Source: Cerrena zonata (Eukaryota > Basidiomycota > Agaricomycetes > Polyporales > Cerrenaceae). From it: a DNA stretch of 64,000 nt. The stretch's first letter is position 1. Each line of letters begins with the position of its first letter. This document shows, in pieces, positions 50,584 to 60,328 of this stretch. The stretch is from assembly GCA_038087015.1 (NCBI GenBank), contig JASBNA010000054.1, positions 186,001 through 250,000 of the forward strand, in the 5' to 3' direction. Both the position numbers and the translations under genes were made by a program. Below the pieces are notes generated by a model. The model saw nothing but the letters and a program-made list of their open reading frames with translations, was not told the origin of the DNA and ran no database searches.

Positions 50584-51471
50584 ATGGGATATAATCAAGG
50601 ATTGGCCGTTGGTCTTGGGATTGGGGTTACGGTGATTGTTGTTTTCGCTATTTGTATAGTTATATGGTACCGTAATCAACGTCAACAAAGAAGAGAAGAT
50701 AATATCGAAAATGATATTGATTTGGATTTGAGAGATAATCAAAGCTTTAGTCAATTCCAGGAAGAATTACATAAACCATATAATGATCCAAATAAATCAT
50801 CCACAACCCAATCGGGAGATCTGGTTAATAATGAAAAATTAGTGCAAGATCATAATAGCATTAATAGTACCAAATCAGATAAGGATATCATCCAACCACC
50901 TCCACAATTAAATCATAATCGTAATTACAGTTCAACTTCAACGGATTTTAATAGTCGTCATAATAAGACGGGATCTTCTTACGATTTTTATGAATCTTTT
51001 ATTCCAATTTTACCAGAACGTAATAATAATAATAATAATAATAATGATATTGATGAAAGTATAATTCAACCTCCTCCTCCAATCAACGATACCATCGAAT
51101 CAAATCCAACTTCAAATAATAGCTCCAATACTTCCATCATCGGTAATCCAAATACTAAATCTTTAGATAATTTGGCTAAACAATTAACCGGCCCTACTTT
51201 TTTCGAAAAATTGCCTTCTAGAGCTGCAACCATAAATGTCAAACAAAGAAATCCAACTAATTTACCTAACAATTCAAGTGGTGACTTGATTCAAAATCAA
51301 TTAATTGATACTAATGATGCAATTAATGATAATTATGTCTACGAGTCAAATTCCCCCCGTAAAAGAGATACTAAAATTAGTGTTCTATCCAACGATGAAG
51401 AACCAGTCCCTTCTCATCCTTATAGAACCATCCATGCAAGTAGTCCCTTTGAAGATAAGAATAAAATCTAA
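50584..51471 (+). CDS. Skg1/Aim20-like single-pass membrane protein
   Basis: S. cerevisiae Skg1 and Aim20 are bud-localised membrane proteins linked to cell-wall composition. This 295-residue protein has the same plan: a very short outside N-terminus, one membrane helix at about 7-29 (LAVGLGIGVTVIVVFAICIVIWY), a basic stop-transfer RNQRQQRRE, then an acidic segment (DNIENDIDLDLRDNQSFSQFQEEL). The cytosolic tail has short blocks resembling Skg1: SYDFYESFIPILPE and SLDNLAKQLTGPTFFEKLPSRAATI. An Asn run (about 148-155) lies between them. The match is short-motif based, so the family call is moderately sure. Confidence 0.65.
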   Translation: MGYNQGLAVGLGIGVTVIVVFAICIVIWYRNQRQQRREDNIENDIDLDLRDNQSFSQFQEELHKPYNDPNKSSTTQSGDLVNNEKLVQDHNSINSTKSDKDIIQPPPQLNHNRNYSSTSTDFNSRHNKTGSSYDFYESFIPILPERNNNNNNNNDIDESIIQPPPPINDTIESNPTSNNSSNTSIIGNPNTKSLDNLAKQLTGPTFFEKLPSRAATINVKQRNPTNLPNNSSGDLIQNQLIDTNDAINDNYVYESNSPRKRDTKISVLSNDEEPVPSHPYRTIHASSPFEDKNKI

Positions 51472-51571
51472 TCTTATATAATTTATATTAGAATATATAT
51501 TGGCCTATACTTTTTTTTTTTTGTATTGCGAAATTTTTCATTTGCCTTTACTCTTCTTCCTTTGAATAATC

Positions 51572-52519
51572 ATGTTTAACTCCCTATTCAGAAGAAAATC
51601 TACTTATAAAAGATTTAAAAACTCTCCAGCATATGATCTAAACTACTTTATAAAGCTTTTCACGAGCAGAAACTCAATTCTCCTAGGTTTGGGAGCAGGA
51701 ACCTTTTATCTTGCAAATTTACATGAAGCTCCCTTCACTAAAAGACTTCGATTCATTTGGGTTCCTCGTTGGATTGAAACCAAGGCAGGTGACTGGTCCT
51801 ATAGAAGCCTTATGAGGGAACGAGGAGCGGACCTTTTACCTTCAAATCATCCAGTTAACGTTAAGGTTACTAGCATAATGAATAATTTATTAACTACTGC
51901 CATTGCAAATTCACAAGACCAAGATCAAATCAACCATTTAAAATCTTTGAACTGGTCTGTAAACATTCTTAAATCAGATCCCCATGAACCTCCAAATGCT
52001 TTCATCTTACCAAATGGTAAAGTTTTCGTTCTAAGTTCAATCTTACCCCTTTGTAAAAATGATGATGCTTTAGCTACTATATTGGCTCATGAATTATCTC
52101 ATCAACTAGCAAGACACTCGGGTGAACAAATTCTGAAACTGCCTTTCTTCCTTTTATTAGCTGCTTCGGATTTTACAAAAAATCGTGCATTCAATAGACT
52201 TACAGTTGATGGGTTATTGCAAATGCCCAACTCAAGAGAAATGGAAACTGAAGCAGACCGTATAGGCTGTGAAATAATGTCAAGACTGTGCTATGATCCA
52301 AACGAGGCAGTTAACTTCTGGATTGGAATGAATAAGATTACAAGTCAAGACGATGGTTGGTTCCAAGATTTTTTTGCAACCCATCCGAACTCTGCTAAAA
52401 GAATAAACGATATCAGGTCTTGGTTACCTGAACTACAATCAATGAGAGACCTTTCGAATTGTTACGAAAAACAATTCTTACAATTTGATGAACATGTTAA
52501 GAAATTTATTCAAAATTGA
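51572..52519 (+). CDS. OMA1: Mitochondrial inner-membrane metalloprotease Oma1
   Basis: Oma1 is a stress-activated zinc metalloprotease of the inner membrane that shares substrates with the m-AAA protease. The 315-residue protein has a short N-terminal part with a helix (about 35-50), then the M48 catalytic domain: HELSH (residues 173-177), the third-ligand block METEAD (224-229) and FFATHPNSAKRI. The CTG codons at residues 188 and 190 (EQI-CTG-K-CTG-PFF) fit Ser, the first aligning with Ser of S. cerevisiae Oma1 (LSKAP). Its stop lies two bases from the stop of the convergent neighbour. Confidence 0.92.
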   Translation: MFNSLFRRKSTYKRFKNSPAYDLNYFIKLFTSRNSILLGLGAGTFYLANLHEAPFTKRLRFIWVPRWIETKAGDWSYRSLMRERGADLLPSNHPVNVKVTSIMNNLLTTAIANSQDQDQINHLKSLNWSVNILKSDPHEPPNAFILPNGKVFVLSSILPLCKNDDALATILAHELSHQLARHSGEQILKLPFFLLLAASDFTKNRAFNRLTVDGLLQMPNSREMETEADRIGCEIMSRLCYDPNEAVNFWIGMNKITSQDDGWFQDFFATHPNSAKRINDIRSWLPELQSMRDLSNCYEKQFLQFDEHVKKFIQN

Positions 52520-52521
52520 CA

Positions 52522-53451
52522 TTATATATTAACGGTGATTTCTTCATATTCTTCTTGTTTATCTTTCTTCTTCAATAGTTTATCGCTTTTGTATACTTTC
52601 CCTCCGGGGATTTCTTTAATTATCAATTTATGCTTATTTATTATCGAATATTTTTCAATTTCAATCATTATTTTGAATTCTTGATAACTTTTGCCCTCTT
52701 GTGGTACTTCTAATAAGTAGATCGAAACAATTCCCAACCTTTCACGATTCTCAATATCTTTACTTGAATAGAATGGAGTGGATAACTTAATAAAATCGGT
52801 TATGTGATTGGTTTCTTGTAAATCGAACTTAGGCGCTTCAACTTTGATGTTAATGAAAGTTTCAATATTAGAATCGTCTAAATTTATATTGAACTGATCA
52901 TTTTCATCAATGAATAATTTAACAATCTCTTCATTAGACCTGGAATGGCCTCGGATATTACTAATGTAGTCAAGTATTCTTGTTTCAGTCAATTGCATTA
53001 TTTGAGTCCGAAAATTATCAAATTCATTCTCCACTCCCTGTATTACATTCCCTATATCCTGCTCGTCGTATCGTTCAATTCTTATACTGTCACTTTCATT
53101 TTCCCATGCTTCGATATTCTTTGGCTTGATCTTATTAAACAGCTTCTCAAATTGGGTCTTATGATAATACCTATATGCTATGTAGGACCCAATAATCACT
53201 GGAGGACCCAAAGTTACTAGAACATTCGGATGCACATGAGTTAATCCATATGATCCAGCCAATAATCCACTAAAGTATTTGGCACTTAACGGTATTTTGT
53301 AATTCCATATCAAGTCTATTGGACTCTTGTTCACTCGGTAGCTCTTTACCGGTGGGAAACTATGGTTGTTTCTAACTGCCAACACCAATCCCTTATGAGC
53401 AGTTATCTTGGAGGGTCTTAGTAGCATATTCGTATTAGCTGATCTAATCAT
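52522..53451 (-). CDS. Uncharacterised mitochondrial membrane protein
   Basis: I do not recognise this 309-residue protein. The N-terminus is basic, hydroxylated and free of acidic residues for about 35 residues (MIRSANTNMLLRPSKITAHKG), typical of a mitochondrial presequence. Two hydrophobic segments follow (about 56-72 YFSGLLAGSYGLTHV and 76-95 VLVTLGPPVIIGSYIAYRYY). The remainder is a soluble, mixed alpha/beta-looking domain with LGIVSIYLLEVPQEGKSYQEFKIMIEIEKY, ending in a Lys/Glu-rich tail. It is plausibly an inner-membrane protein with a matrix or intermembrane-space domain. No catalytic motif is visible. Confidence 0.7.
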   Translation of the reverse strand: MIRSANTNMLLRPSKITAHKGLVLAVRNNHSFPPVKSYRVNKSPIDLIWNYKIPLSAKYFSGLLAGSYGLTHVHPNVLVTLGPPVIIGSYIAYRYYHKTQFEKLFNKIKPKNIEAWENESDSIRIERYDEQDIGNVIQGVENEFDNFRTQIMQLTETRILDYISNIRGHSRSNEEIVKLFIDENDQFNINLDDSNIETFINIKVEAPKFDLQETNHITDFIKLSTPFYSSKDIENRERLGIVSIYLLEVPQEGKSYQEFKIMIEIEKYSIINKHKLIIKEIPGGKVYKSDKLLKKKDKQEEYEEITVNI

Positions 53452-53568
53452 CGTAGAAAGTTGTGAAAAAAAAAAAGATGTACTGAAAAAAAAAAAATTA
53501 CTGAAAAAAGATCTTAAATCATCTTCAAATCATCAAGACTCACAAATAACCTATTCAGCCTTAACTTC

Positions 53569-54362
53569 ATGGGACGCTCAGAAGCAGGATCTGCTAAATA
53601 TGCTTCCAAGCAGCTAAAAGCATCCGGTCTACAGAAACTAAAGTTCTATTGTCAGCTATGCTCGAAACAATGCAGAGATGCAAATGGGTTTAAGAATCAT
53701 TTAAACTCTCCATCGCATAAAGGCAGAGTTCAGCAACTCAGCGAAAGCGGTGAAGGATATAGCGTGATTGAAAATTACTCCAGAGACTTTGAAAAGGATT
53801 TCTTGAAACTATTGAGGATCAATCATGGAACTAAGAAGATAAATGCAAATAAGTTTTATCAGGAATATATTCTACATGATAAGGACCATGTTCATATGAA
53901 TTCAACAAGATGGTCCTCTTTGACTTCTTTCATCAAATACCTTGGTAACAAGGGCTTAGTAAGGTTGAATCTCCTCCAGATGATACTGACGAATTTAACT
54001 TGGATATAAGGTTAACTGATACTTCTTCTGAGTATTATCAAAAACAGCAACAGTATTTGAAAAAACAAAAGAGTTTGAAAACAGATGAGCAGATCTCAAT
54101 GAAACTTTTGAATGAGCAGATCAAACAAGGGCAGAAGTATCAAGATTCTGTCAAAGAAGCTGAGCCAGCTGCAAAACCTGCCGAAACATTGAACGGACCA
54201 ATTAAACTTTCCTTATCTTCCAAAAGAACCTTGCCTCGGAAAACAAAAGCACAATCGGCTTTCGACGGTAGTGACAGCGACGAAGAAGACTTACAAGAAC
54301 CTCCAAAGAAGACATCAAACATACAAAGTATAAGTAATAGGCTATTATCCAAGAAGAGATAA
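53569..54362 (+). CDS. RTS2: Kin17-type zinc-finger protein Rts2, one frame break
   Basis: Rts2 is the yeast relative of mammalian KIN17, a basic nuclear protein linked to DNA replication and RNA processing. The start MGRSEAGSAKYASKQLKASGLQKLKFYCQLC matches S. cerevisiae Rts2. A C2H2 finger follows (CQLCSKQCRDANGFKNHLNSPSH, about 29-51). The Kin17 winged-helix domain covers about 60-150, with INANKFYQEYILHDKDHVHMNSTRWSSLTSFIKYLG. At 53961-53962 an A-run is one base short, and the frame stops at 54009. Adding one base gives GLVKVESPPDDTDEFNLDIRLTD and continues to 54362. The tail is Lys/Gln-rich with an acidic patch. Repaired length is about 264. Confidence 0.88.
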
Positions 54363-54436
54363 TTTTTGGTCTATAAATGAATTGATGAAAAAAAAAAAAA
54401 AGAAAAAAGAAAAAAACTTAGAAAAATAATACTATA

Positions 54437-57239
54437 CTATACTCTTTCGTAACACAAGACATAGACATCTTTCGAATTGACTTGACTGAATTCCGAACTT
54501 TGATCATTGTAATGGCCATGTGCTAAGTTTGGTCTCACCGTGTCATCGTCAAATAAGCACCAATAAGGATGCTTCAAGTTATCTTTATTACTTGCTGTTT
54601 GATTGAAATTAGATTTGTTCACCAATGAAGTATAATGACCGCTTTTCAAGTTACCATAGTGATTGATTAGACCAACTAACTTATATGAAATTTTATGTTG
54701 AATGTTATTTGAGTTGTTATTAAAACTTAATTCCAAGGGATATTGAATAACAGTATCTAATTTGTCAGTTAAATTAAACATGGAAAACCTGGATAAGTGA
54801 ATTAACATAATCTGGGGTAATTTGATGAATTGTAAAGTCTTAGTTGAAATAGATGGATTTTTCGGTACATGGCCATTTGCATGGTTAGCTTTTTTAGCTG
54901 GAGATTTACTTTTTTTGGCTAACCTGAAAATTCCACTTCTTTTTGGCGTGAACACTGGATGATTATCAAGGGCACTTCCTGGTGCTGGCTTGATTTTCTA
55001 ATTTATTACATTTAGGACAATTCCAAGCATTTTCGCCAGTTAGAACTTCATCTTGAGTGTAATATCTTAAACAATCTGCTAGATCAACAATTCTATTCAT
55101 ATTATTATTAGGAATTGGTAAAGACAAAATAGTAAAGGGCGAGTAATTTATAGATTCAAAACCACATTTATTACAAATAAGTTTATTTTGTAAATGACCT
55201 TGAAATAAATCATTAATTGGTGAGTTACCTTCACTTTTGATTAACGACTGACACCAATTTAGATATTCATTTTTATCCTTAACATTGATATTTATATTCC
55301 ATTTGGTTACAATTTTTTCCATTGTAATCATATCAATATTTTGATCTAAATAACTATAAGATAGCTCTTCGTGAAGTCTTTCCAACACAAACAATAAGAA
55401 TTCTTGAGCATCTTGTTGTTCATTGGGTATATTAAAATCAGGTTTTATTATTGATGCAATTCTCAAAAATTTTGTAGGAGCAACTGATGATCCACCATGT
55501 AATGTAAAAGTTTTAAGCAAACCAGATAACGCTTCTGATAATAAGAGTGAATCTTTTGAATTTTGCAGAAGTTTCATTAATTTGACGAATTTTGGATCCT
55601 TTATGTATTTATGATATTCCAGATTGGAGAAAATAAATCGTAACTGTTTTAAACCAAATAATAATTGAATTGTCAGATTTATATAACATGAAGAACCGAA
55701 ATTTTTCAATCCACAAATGCTGAATTCTTTCAAAAAATGCATTTTCTGAGCTTTTATTTGATCTTGCTGCAGTTTGACATGATTCGGGATGAAAGATGCA
55801 GAATGAGCTGGAATTGCTCCTGGGTTTTGATAATATTGAGATGAATGGATATTATGAACTTTATGCGCATGAGGATTTGAATAATAATTTTGTGAGTGAA
55901 TATGTTGTGAAGTTGATGCTCCGGAATATGGTTGAACGGATGATCTTGAACTAGGGAAATGACTATTATTGGAAGTATATGGGTGATTTTGAAATGATCC
56001 AGTTACATTAAGTTGAGTGGGCAAAGGTTCTGGTGGTCTCACCCTAGTAGTATTTATTGAAGCTGGTGGTCTTGAATATCTGACTGAAGGTGGATTTGGT
56101 AGTGACATATGTTTGGAGGCGATTGATTGATCATATTGTGGGTACAGTTGTTGTCTGGACTTATCATAAAGATTTCTTTTTCCATTTAGTAAAAGACTTG
56201 AATCACTGGAATTGTTATTTGAAAATAAAATATCATCGGATGAGTTTTGTTCTATTGGATAAGGAGCTTGTTCTATTTTAGCCACCGGTTCAAGTGGATA
56301 TGGAGCGGACTTGCCAACTGAGTCATAAGATATATTAACAGTATGTTTGGGCAAAGGTGGAGGAGCTTCATCGGGTAAAGGAGGAAAGCTTGACTCACTT
56401 GAATTTTTACTCAATTCAGGTAAGGAATCCAGAGATGCCGGTAAATTTTCGAGTTTAACTGAGGGGAATCTAGATTTAAACTTGAAGATAGATTCATCGG
56501 CTTCATCTCCAAAAGAGCTTAATGTTTCGTTATCATTATTGTTTGAATGGAAAGGAGAATCCAACGATTTTTGATTTGGAACATTCACCATTTTATTTGA
56601 ATTTGATTGATCTATGGATTCTTTTTGTTTTAAATAATCAATATATTCGTATAGCCATTGGTATAATTCGTTAACGTCAAAACTCAATAAGCTTTTCAGA
56701 CTAAGATATTCAAGAACCCATTTTCTTAATTTTGTTAATTGAATTACATAGGAATCATCCCTTATGATATCATCGGTGTTATAAAATGCAAAAACGTTCA
56801 AATATATGATAAAATCTTGTTCGTTAGATTCAATGAATTGATCAAAACCTTGGAAATGCATCATGATAAAACTATTAACAAAGTAATTAAAGATAAGATA
56901 ACCTTTTATGTAAGTAGTCAAACCTTTTTCAGTATTAACTAAAGATGACAGTTCTTCGTAAAGCAATTCACAATAATCTATCAAATCGAATATGGACTTT
57001 GATTTTAGGTTTTCATCGAGCTGTAAACTACGAAATTCATGATTTATCAATTTGACATAGTGTACTTTTGTATCTTTCTCATTATGAGTTTGACCAAGCG
57101 GCAAAGCTTTGGGAGCTCCTGCTGGTACTGGTGGTGGCGGCGGAGGGAGTTCTGGTGGAGAAATCCGGTGTAGTCTTCCGTTCTTCTCCTGTTTCAACTG
57201 TAGACCTCCGGCCGGATGATTGTGATGATACGAAGACAT
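54437..57239 (-). CDS. DOA4: Ubiquitin carboxyl-terminal hydrolase Doa4 (Ubp4/Ubp5 type), one frame break
   Basis: Doa4 removes ubiquitin from cargo at late endosomes before vesicle budding and so maintains the ubiquitin pool. The N-terminal half is proline-rich and disordered after a helical region (about 45-220). The USP domain starts near residue 508 with GLKNFGSSCYINLTIQLLFGL (catalytic Cys518). It continues with NEQQDAQEFLLFVLERLHEEL, a Zn-ribbon pair CNKCG and CPKC, and the His box LVGLINHYGNLKSGHYTSLV. At 54994-54997 an A-run on the coding strand is one base too long; removing it joins CPKCNKLE to DNHPVFTPKRSGIFRLAKKS. I start at the ATG at 57239; upstream there is only a TTG. Repaired length is about 933 (926 in S. 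cerevisiae). Confidence 0.9.
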
Positions 57240-57801
57240 GCCACAAGGTTGATGCAATTGCTAGTGTTCGAGGAAGATATTGTGATAACACAGTCCCAAA
57301 AAGACAAGTGAAGCAATAAAAAGAACAGTAGAAATGCAATGAAATGAAAATCAAGTATCCGGTTAGTTCATTAAGGAGTAGTAAATGCTAATAAGAAGTC
57401 GGATTGGCCAATTTATTGATCCGGCCCAGCGCTATTAATTGATCACGGATAAGTTTCGAATGCACTGGTAACTTTGCAAATTGGTTTGAAAACTTGGGGG
57501 CAATCGGGCAAGTCGAATCGTCTAGCTTAACTTGACTTGTCTACCGTGGAACGATTGGATTCAATGGGGGTTTATTCGAATAACTAAAGGAAAACATCAA
57601 CTAAATCAAATTTACCAAACAAATAAATAAATAAAAGAAAAAAAACAAAAATGCGTGCCTGGATATTCATTTTTCTGTCAACGAGAGGCGCATGGAACTT
57701 TGAAGCGATGACTTCTACACTTGAAGGTTGCAAAAAATAGAAAATACAAATAAGATTGCAAAAGCTGGTGTTATATTAATAGAAGCGGGTCTATAAGATG
57801 A
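57240..57801. other. DOA4 upstream region and BAS1 3' flank, nothing clear
   Basis: About 560 bases. An A-rich stretch (57620-57650) lies on the plus strand. I see no gene, repeat array or RNA. Confidence 0.45.
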
Positions 57802-59928
57802 CTATGAAGGGTTGAAAGGAATCATGCCGAAGCTGCTGACCAAACTGTCATAGACTGAACCTCCTTGGTTATTCAGTTGGACGTTTTCAGGGTTGGAGGA
57901 CCCTTCACGAGTGTAAACGTTGTAGTATAAGCCGTAGGAGCGTAAAGCCTCGTCTTCGTCGACTTCCTCTTCGGCCAGGTTGATGGCAGGGGCCGGAGAG
58001 GATACACCACCGGGGAAAGGCTGAGGGGTGGTACCGGAAAAATAATGCAATGGATGGTGCTGGGAGACAGGCTTTTGGGTTTGTTGTGATTGCGATTGGG
58101 CCAGTTGTTGGTGTTGATGGTGCTGGTGGCCCGACGGAGTAGGCGTCATTCCTGTGGACATGCCAGGGGTAGGGGTACCTGCATTATTATTGGCGATATC
58201 GGTCAAGTTTCTCATTGTTTCCCAGAAGTCAAGCCCTTCTTCCAAATCCTCTTCGTTTTCGCTTTCATTCGTTAATTTGGCTCTTTTGTTTGCTCCGTGA
58301 TCAGTTGAATGACTTCTCTTCCCATCAACGGTGTTTGCTTCTGCGGCAACTGCGATTTGTACGGCTTGAGTTAAAGGTGTTAACGAGTTGTTATCGTTGT
58401 TTTTATCACTCATGTCTCCGGGATTACGGTTCAAGATCTTGTTGAGATTGGACGCCTTTTGGTTATCTTCATTGGATGATTTTGAATGGTTTTCAGGGTT
58501 TTTGGGATCATGATGGTGGTGATGGTGGTGGTGGTGATGATGGTGAGTGGTACCATGACTCTTAGAGCTTGAAGAAGGTGACGATCCCGAAGAGTTCAAT
58601 TTCGGAACCTCTGTTAATGGAGGTAAATAGTTAAAATGTTGATATCTTGCCATTTTATTGTGAGGATCACCAGTATAATAAGCGCCATTAGGCGAGCTGT
58701 GTTGAGAATACCCGTTATCGTTTTTAGGAGATTGACTGTTAACCGAGGAATAGGGCTCATAGGGAGCCAATTCATTCGGAGGGATTCCTGGATGCATCAT
58801 GGGCGACTGCTGGTGCTGGGTGTTAGGCGGCGAATAATGATGATGAATGTGCTGATGACAGTAACTTCTAGACCTTGATGCTTGGCATAATTAATTAATT
58901 GTTGAACTAATTCTTGATTTTTGATATTCCCACCATTTTCAGGACTGAACTAGTAAGTTGTCTTGTTCACTTCCCAAAGAATACTTCCAGGTGGTTTCAC
59001 TAGTGACAGGTCTAGTTATTGCCGATGGCGGTATAAGTCGTTTAGCTGGCTGGTAAGGTATTGGAGCACTAGGCAGAGAATGAGTGGGTTCATCAGGTTT
59101 AGGCTGCTCTTTGGGAGGAGCAGGGTTTTTCTTCTTCTTCAACTGGCTCTTCTGTTGGGCTTTTATAATCTTTTTCTTTTTCAACATCTCCTTAGCATGA
59201 GAGTCTTCAATATTCTGTTGTAAAACTTTCGAATCTAAACTACCATTAGTGATTAAATCGACTTCCCGAGTAACCAAGGGATTGGCTTTACCCCTAACAA
59301 CATCAGTAACAATTTTTCTCCATCTATTACGACAAGTTAATGAAGGTCTACCACTAATTTCACCTGCAATAGTTCTCCATTTAGTACCATGAATCTTAAT
59401 TTGTCGTATTAATAATAAATCCTCGTCATAAGTCCAAGGTCTCAAACGATCTTTGGTACTTGGATCCAATACTTCGAGGTATCTTTTAGCACATTGATCA
59501 TCGGTTCTTCCCTTTATTTCAATTGAAACTTTTTGCCATGAAGGACCATATTTTTGATGTGCTTGGATAAGTAATTCATCTTCTTCGGGTGTCCATTTCC
59601 CTCTTCTCAAACTGGGATCCAATGAGTGGCACCATCTTTTCCGACAATCTTTTGCTTTTCTAATACCATCAGATCCAATTTTTTCGGAAACTGCATCCCA
59701 TTCAATTGATTCCGGTCGTATATTTTTCAATTCTTCTTCGGGGTATAACTCCCTGATTGCTCTCATCAACTGGGCATCTTCCTCTTTGCTCCATGGCAGC
59801 CTGGTGTCTTTTCTATAAGTTTGAAGCCCGAGCGATTCGGTAATTGCCAAAGGATCTAATTGTTTGATCTTCCTTTTTGAAGAAACTTCGGGATCTTCCT
59901 CCTTCGGTACATCATTTGCGGTAGACAT
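57802..59928 (-). CDS. BAS1: Myb-type transcription factor Bas1, two frame breaks
   Basis: Bas1, with Pho2/Bas2, activates purine, histidine and one-carbon genes when adenine is short. After MSTANDVPKEEDPEVSSKRK come three Myb repeats (about 45-210): WSKEEDAQLMRAI, GKWTPEEDELLIQAHQKYGPSWQKVS and RPWTYDEDLLLIRQIKIHGTKWRTIA, plus RNRWRKI. The frame breaks near 58945-58953 (one extra base) and 58855-58862 (one missing). With both repaired, the S. cerevisiae regulatory blocks line up: QELVQQLI, HQHIHHHY, HFNYLPP and GLDFWETMRNL. A run of 12 His follows HFNYLPP (about 58505-58540). Read unrepaired, the region looks like two genes. Start at the ATG at 59928; the frame opens two codons earlier only with TTG. 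Repaired length is about 708. Confidence 0.93.
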
Positions 59929-60328
59929 AATCAATACTAATAAGAGATGTGTTTACGAACAGAATATCATATATGTATATTGTATACTACCTGAATGTAA
60001 ACTAGTTTCTAGGTCTTCTTTCGTTGTATCTCTCAGTCAAAATAGGGACTCTAGCAACAAATCTCGATGCAAATACGGGACACGGTCTGGAATTGGATAA
60101 CCTCAAGTACGTCTTCACCAGCTATATCAACCACGAATCTCTTAATCAGGTAAATCAACCTTGATAAGCTATAAACAAGGGTCAAAAAAAAAAAAAATCG
60201 AAGAGAAGAGTCATGATGTGAGAAAAAAAACGAAGAGGTTGACTCGACCGCACACGTGATTTGTGGTGTGCGGGTGTTTTTATTCGTTTTTGATTTGATT
60301 TTGTATCACGTGATCCCGATGACTTAGT
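59929..60328. promoter_or_regulatory. BAS1 promoter with two CACGTG boxes
   Basis: This 400-base region lies upstream of BAS1 and immediately after the MTD1 stop. CACGTG occurs at 60253-60258 and 60307-60312, each inside a longer partial palindrome (ATCACGTGAT at the second). Such sites are bound by Cbf1-type bHLH proteins. An A-run (60186-60198) lies between them and the gene. Confidence 0.55.

Noticed and set aside
57802..59928. Two separate genes in place of BAS1
   Set aside because: The left part contains HFNYLPP and GLDFWET blocks that belong to the C-terminal half of S. cerevisiae Bas1, and HQHIHHHY bridges the gap after frame repair.
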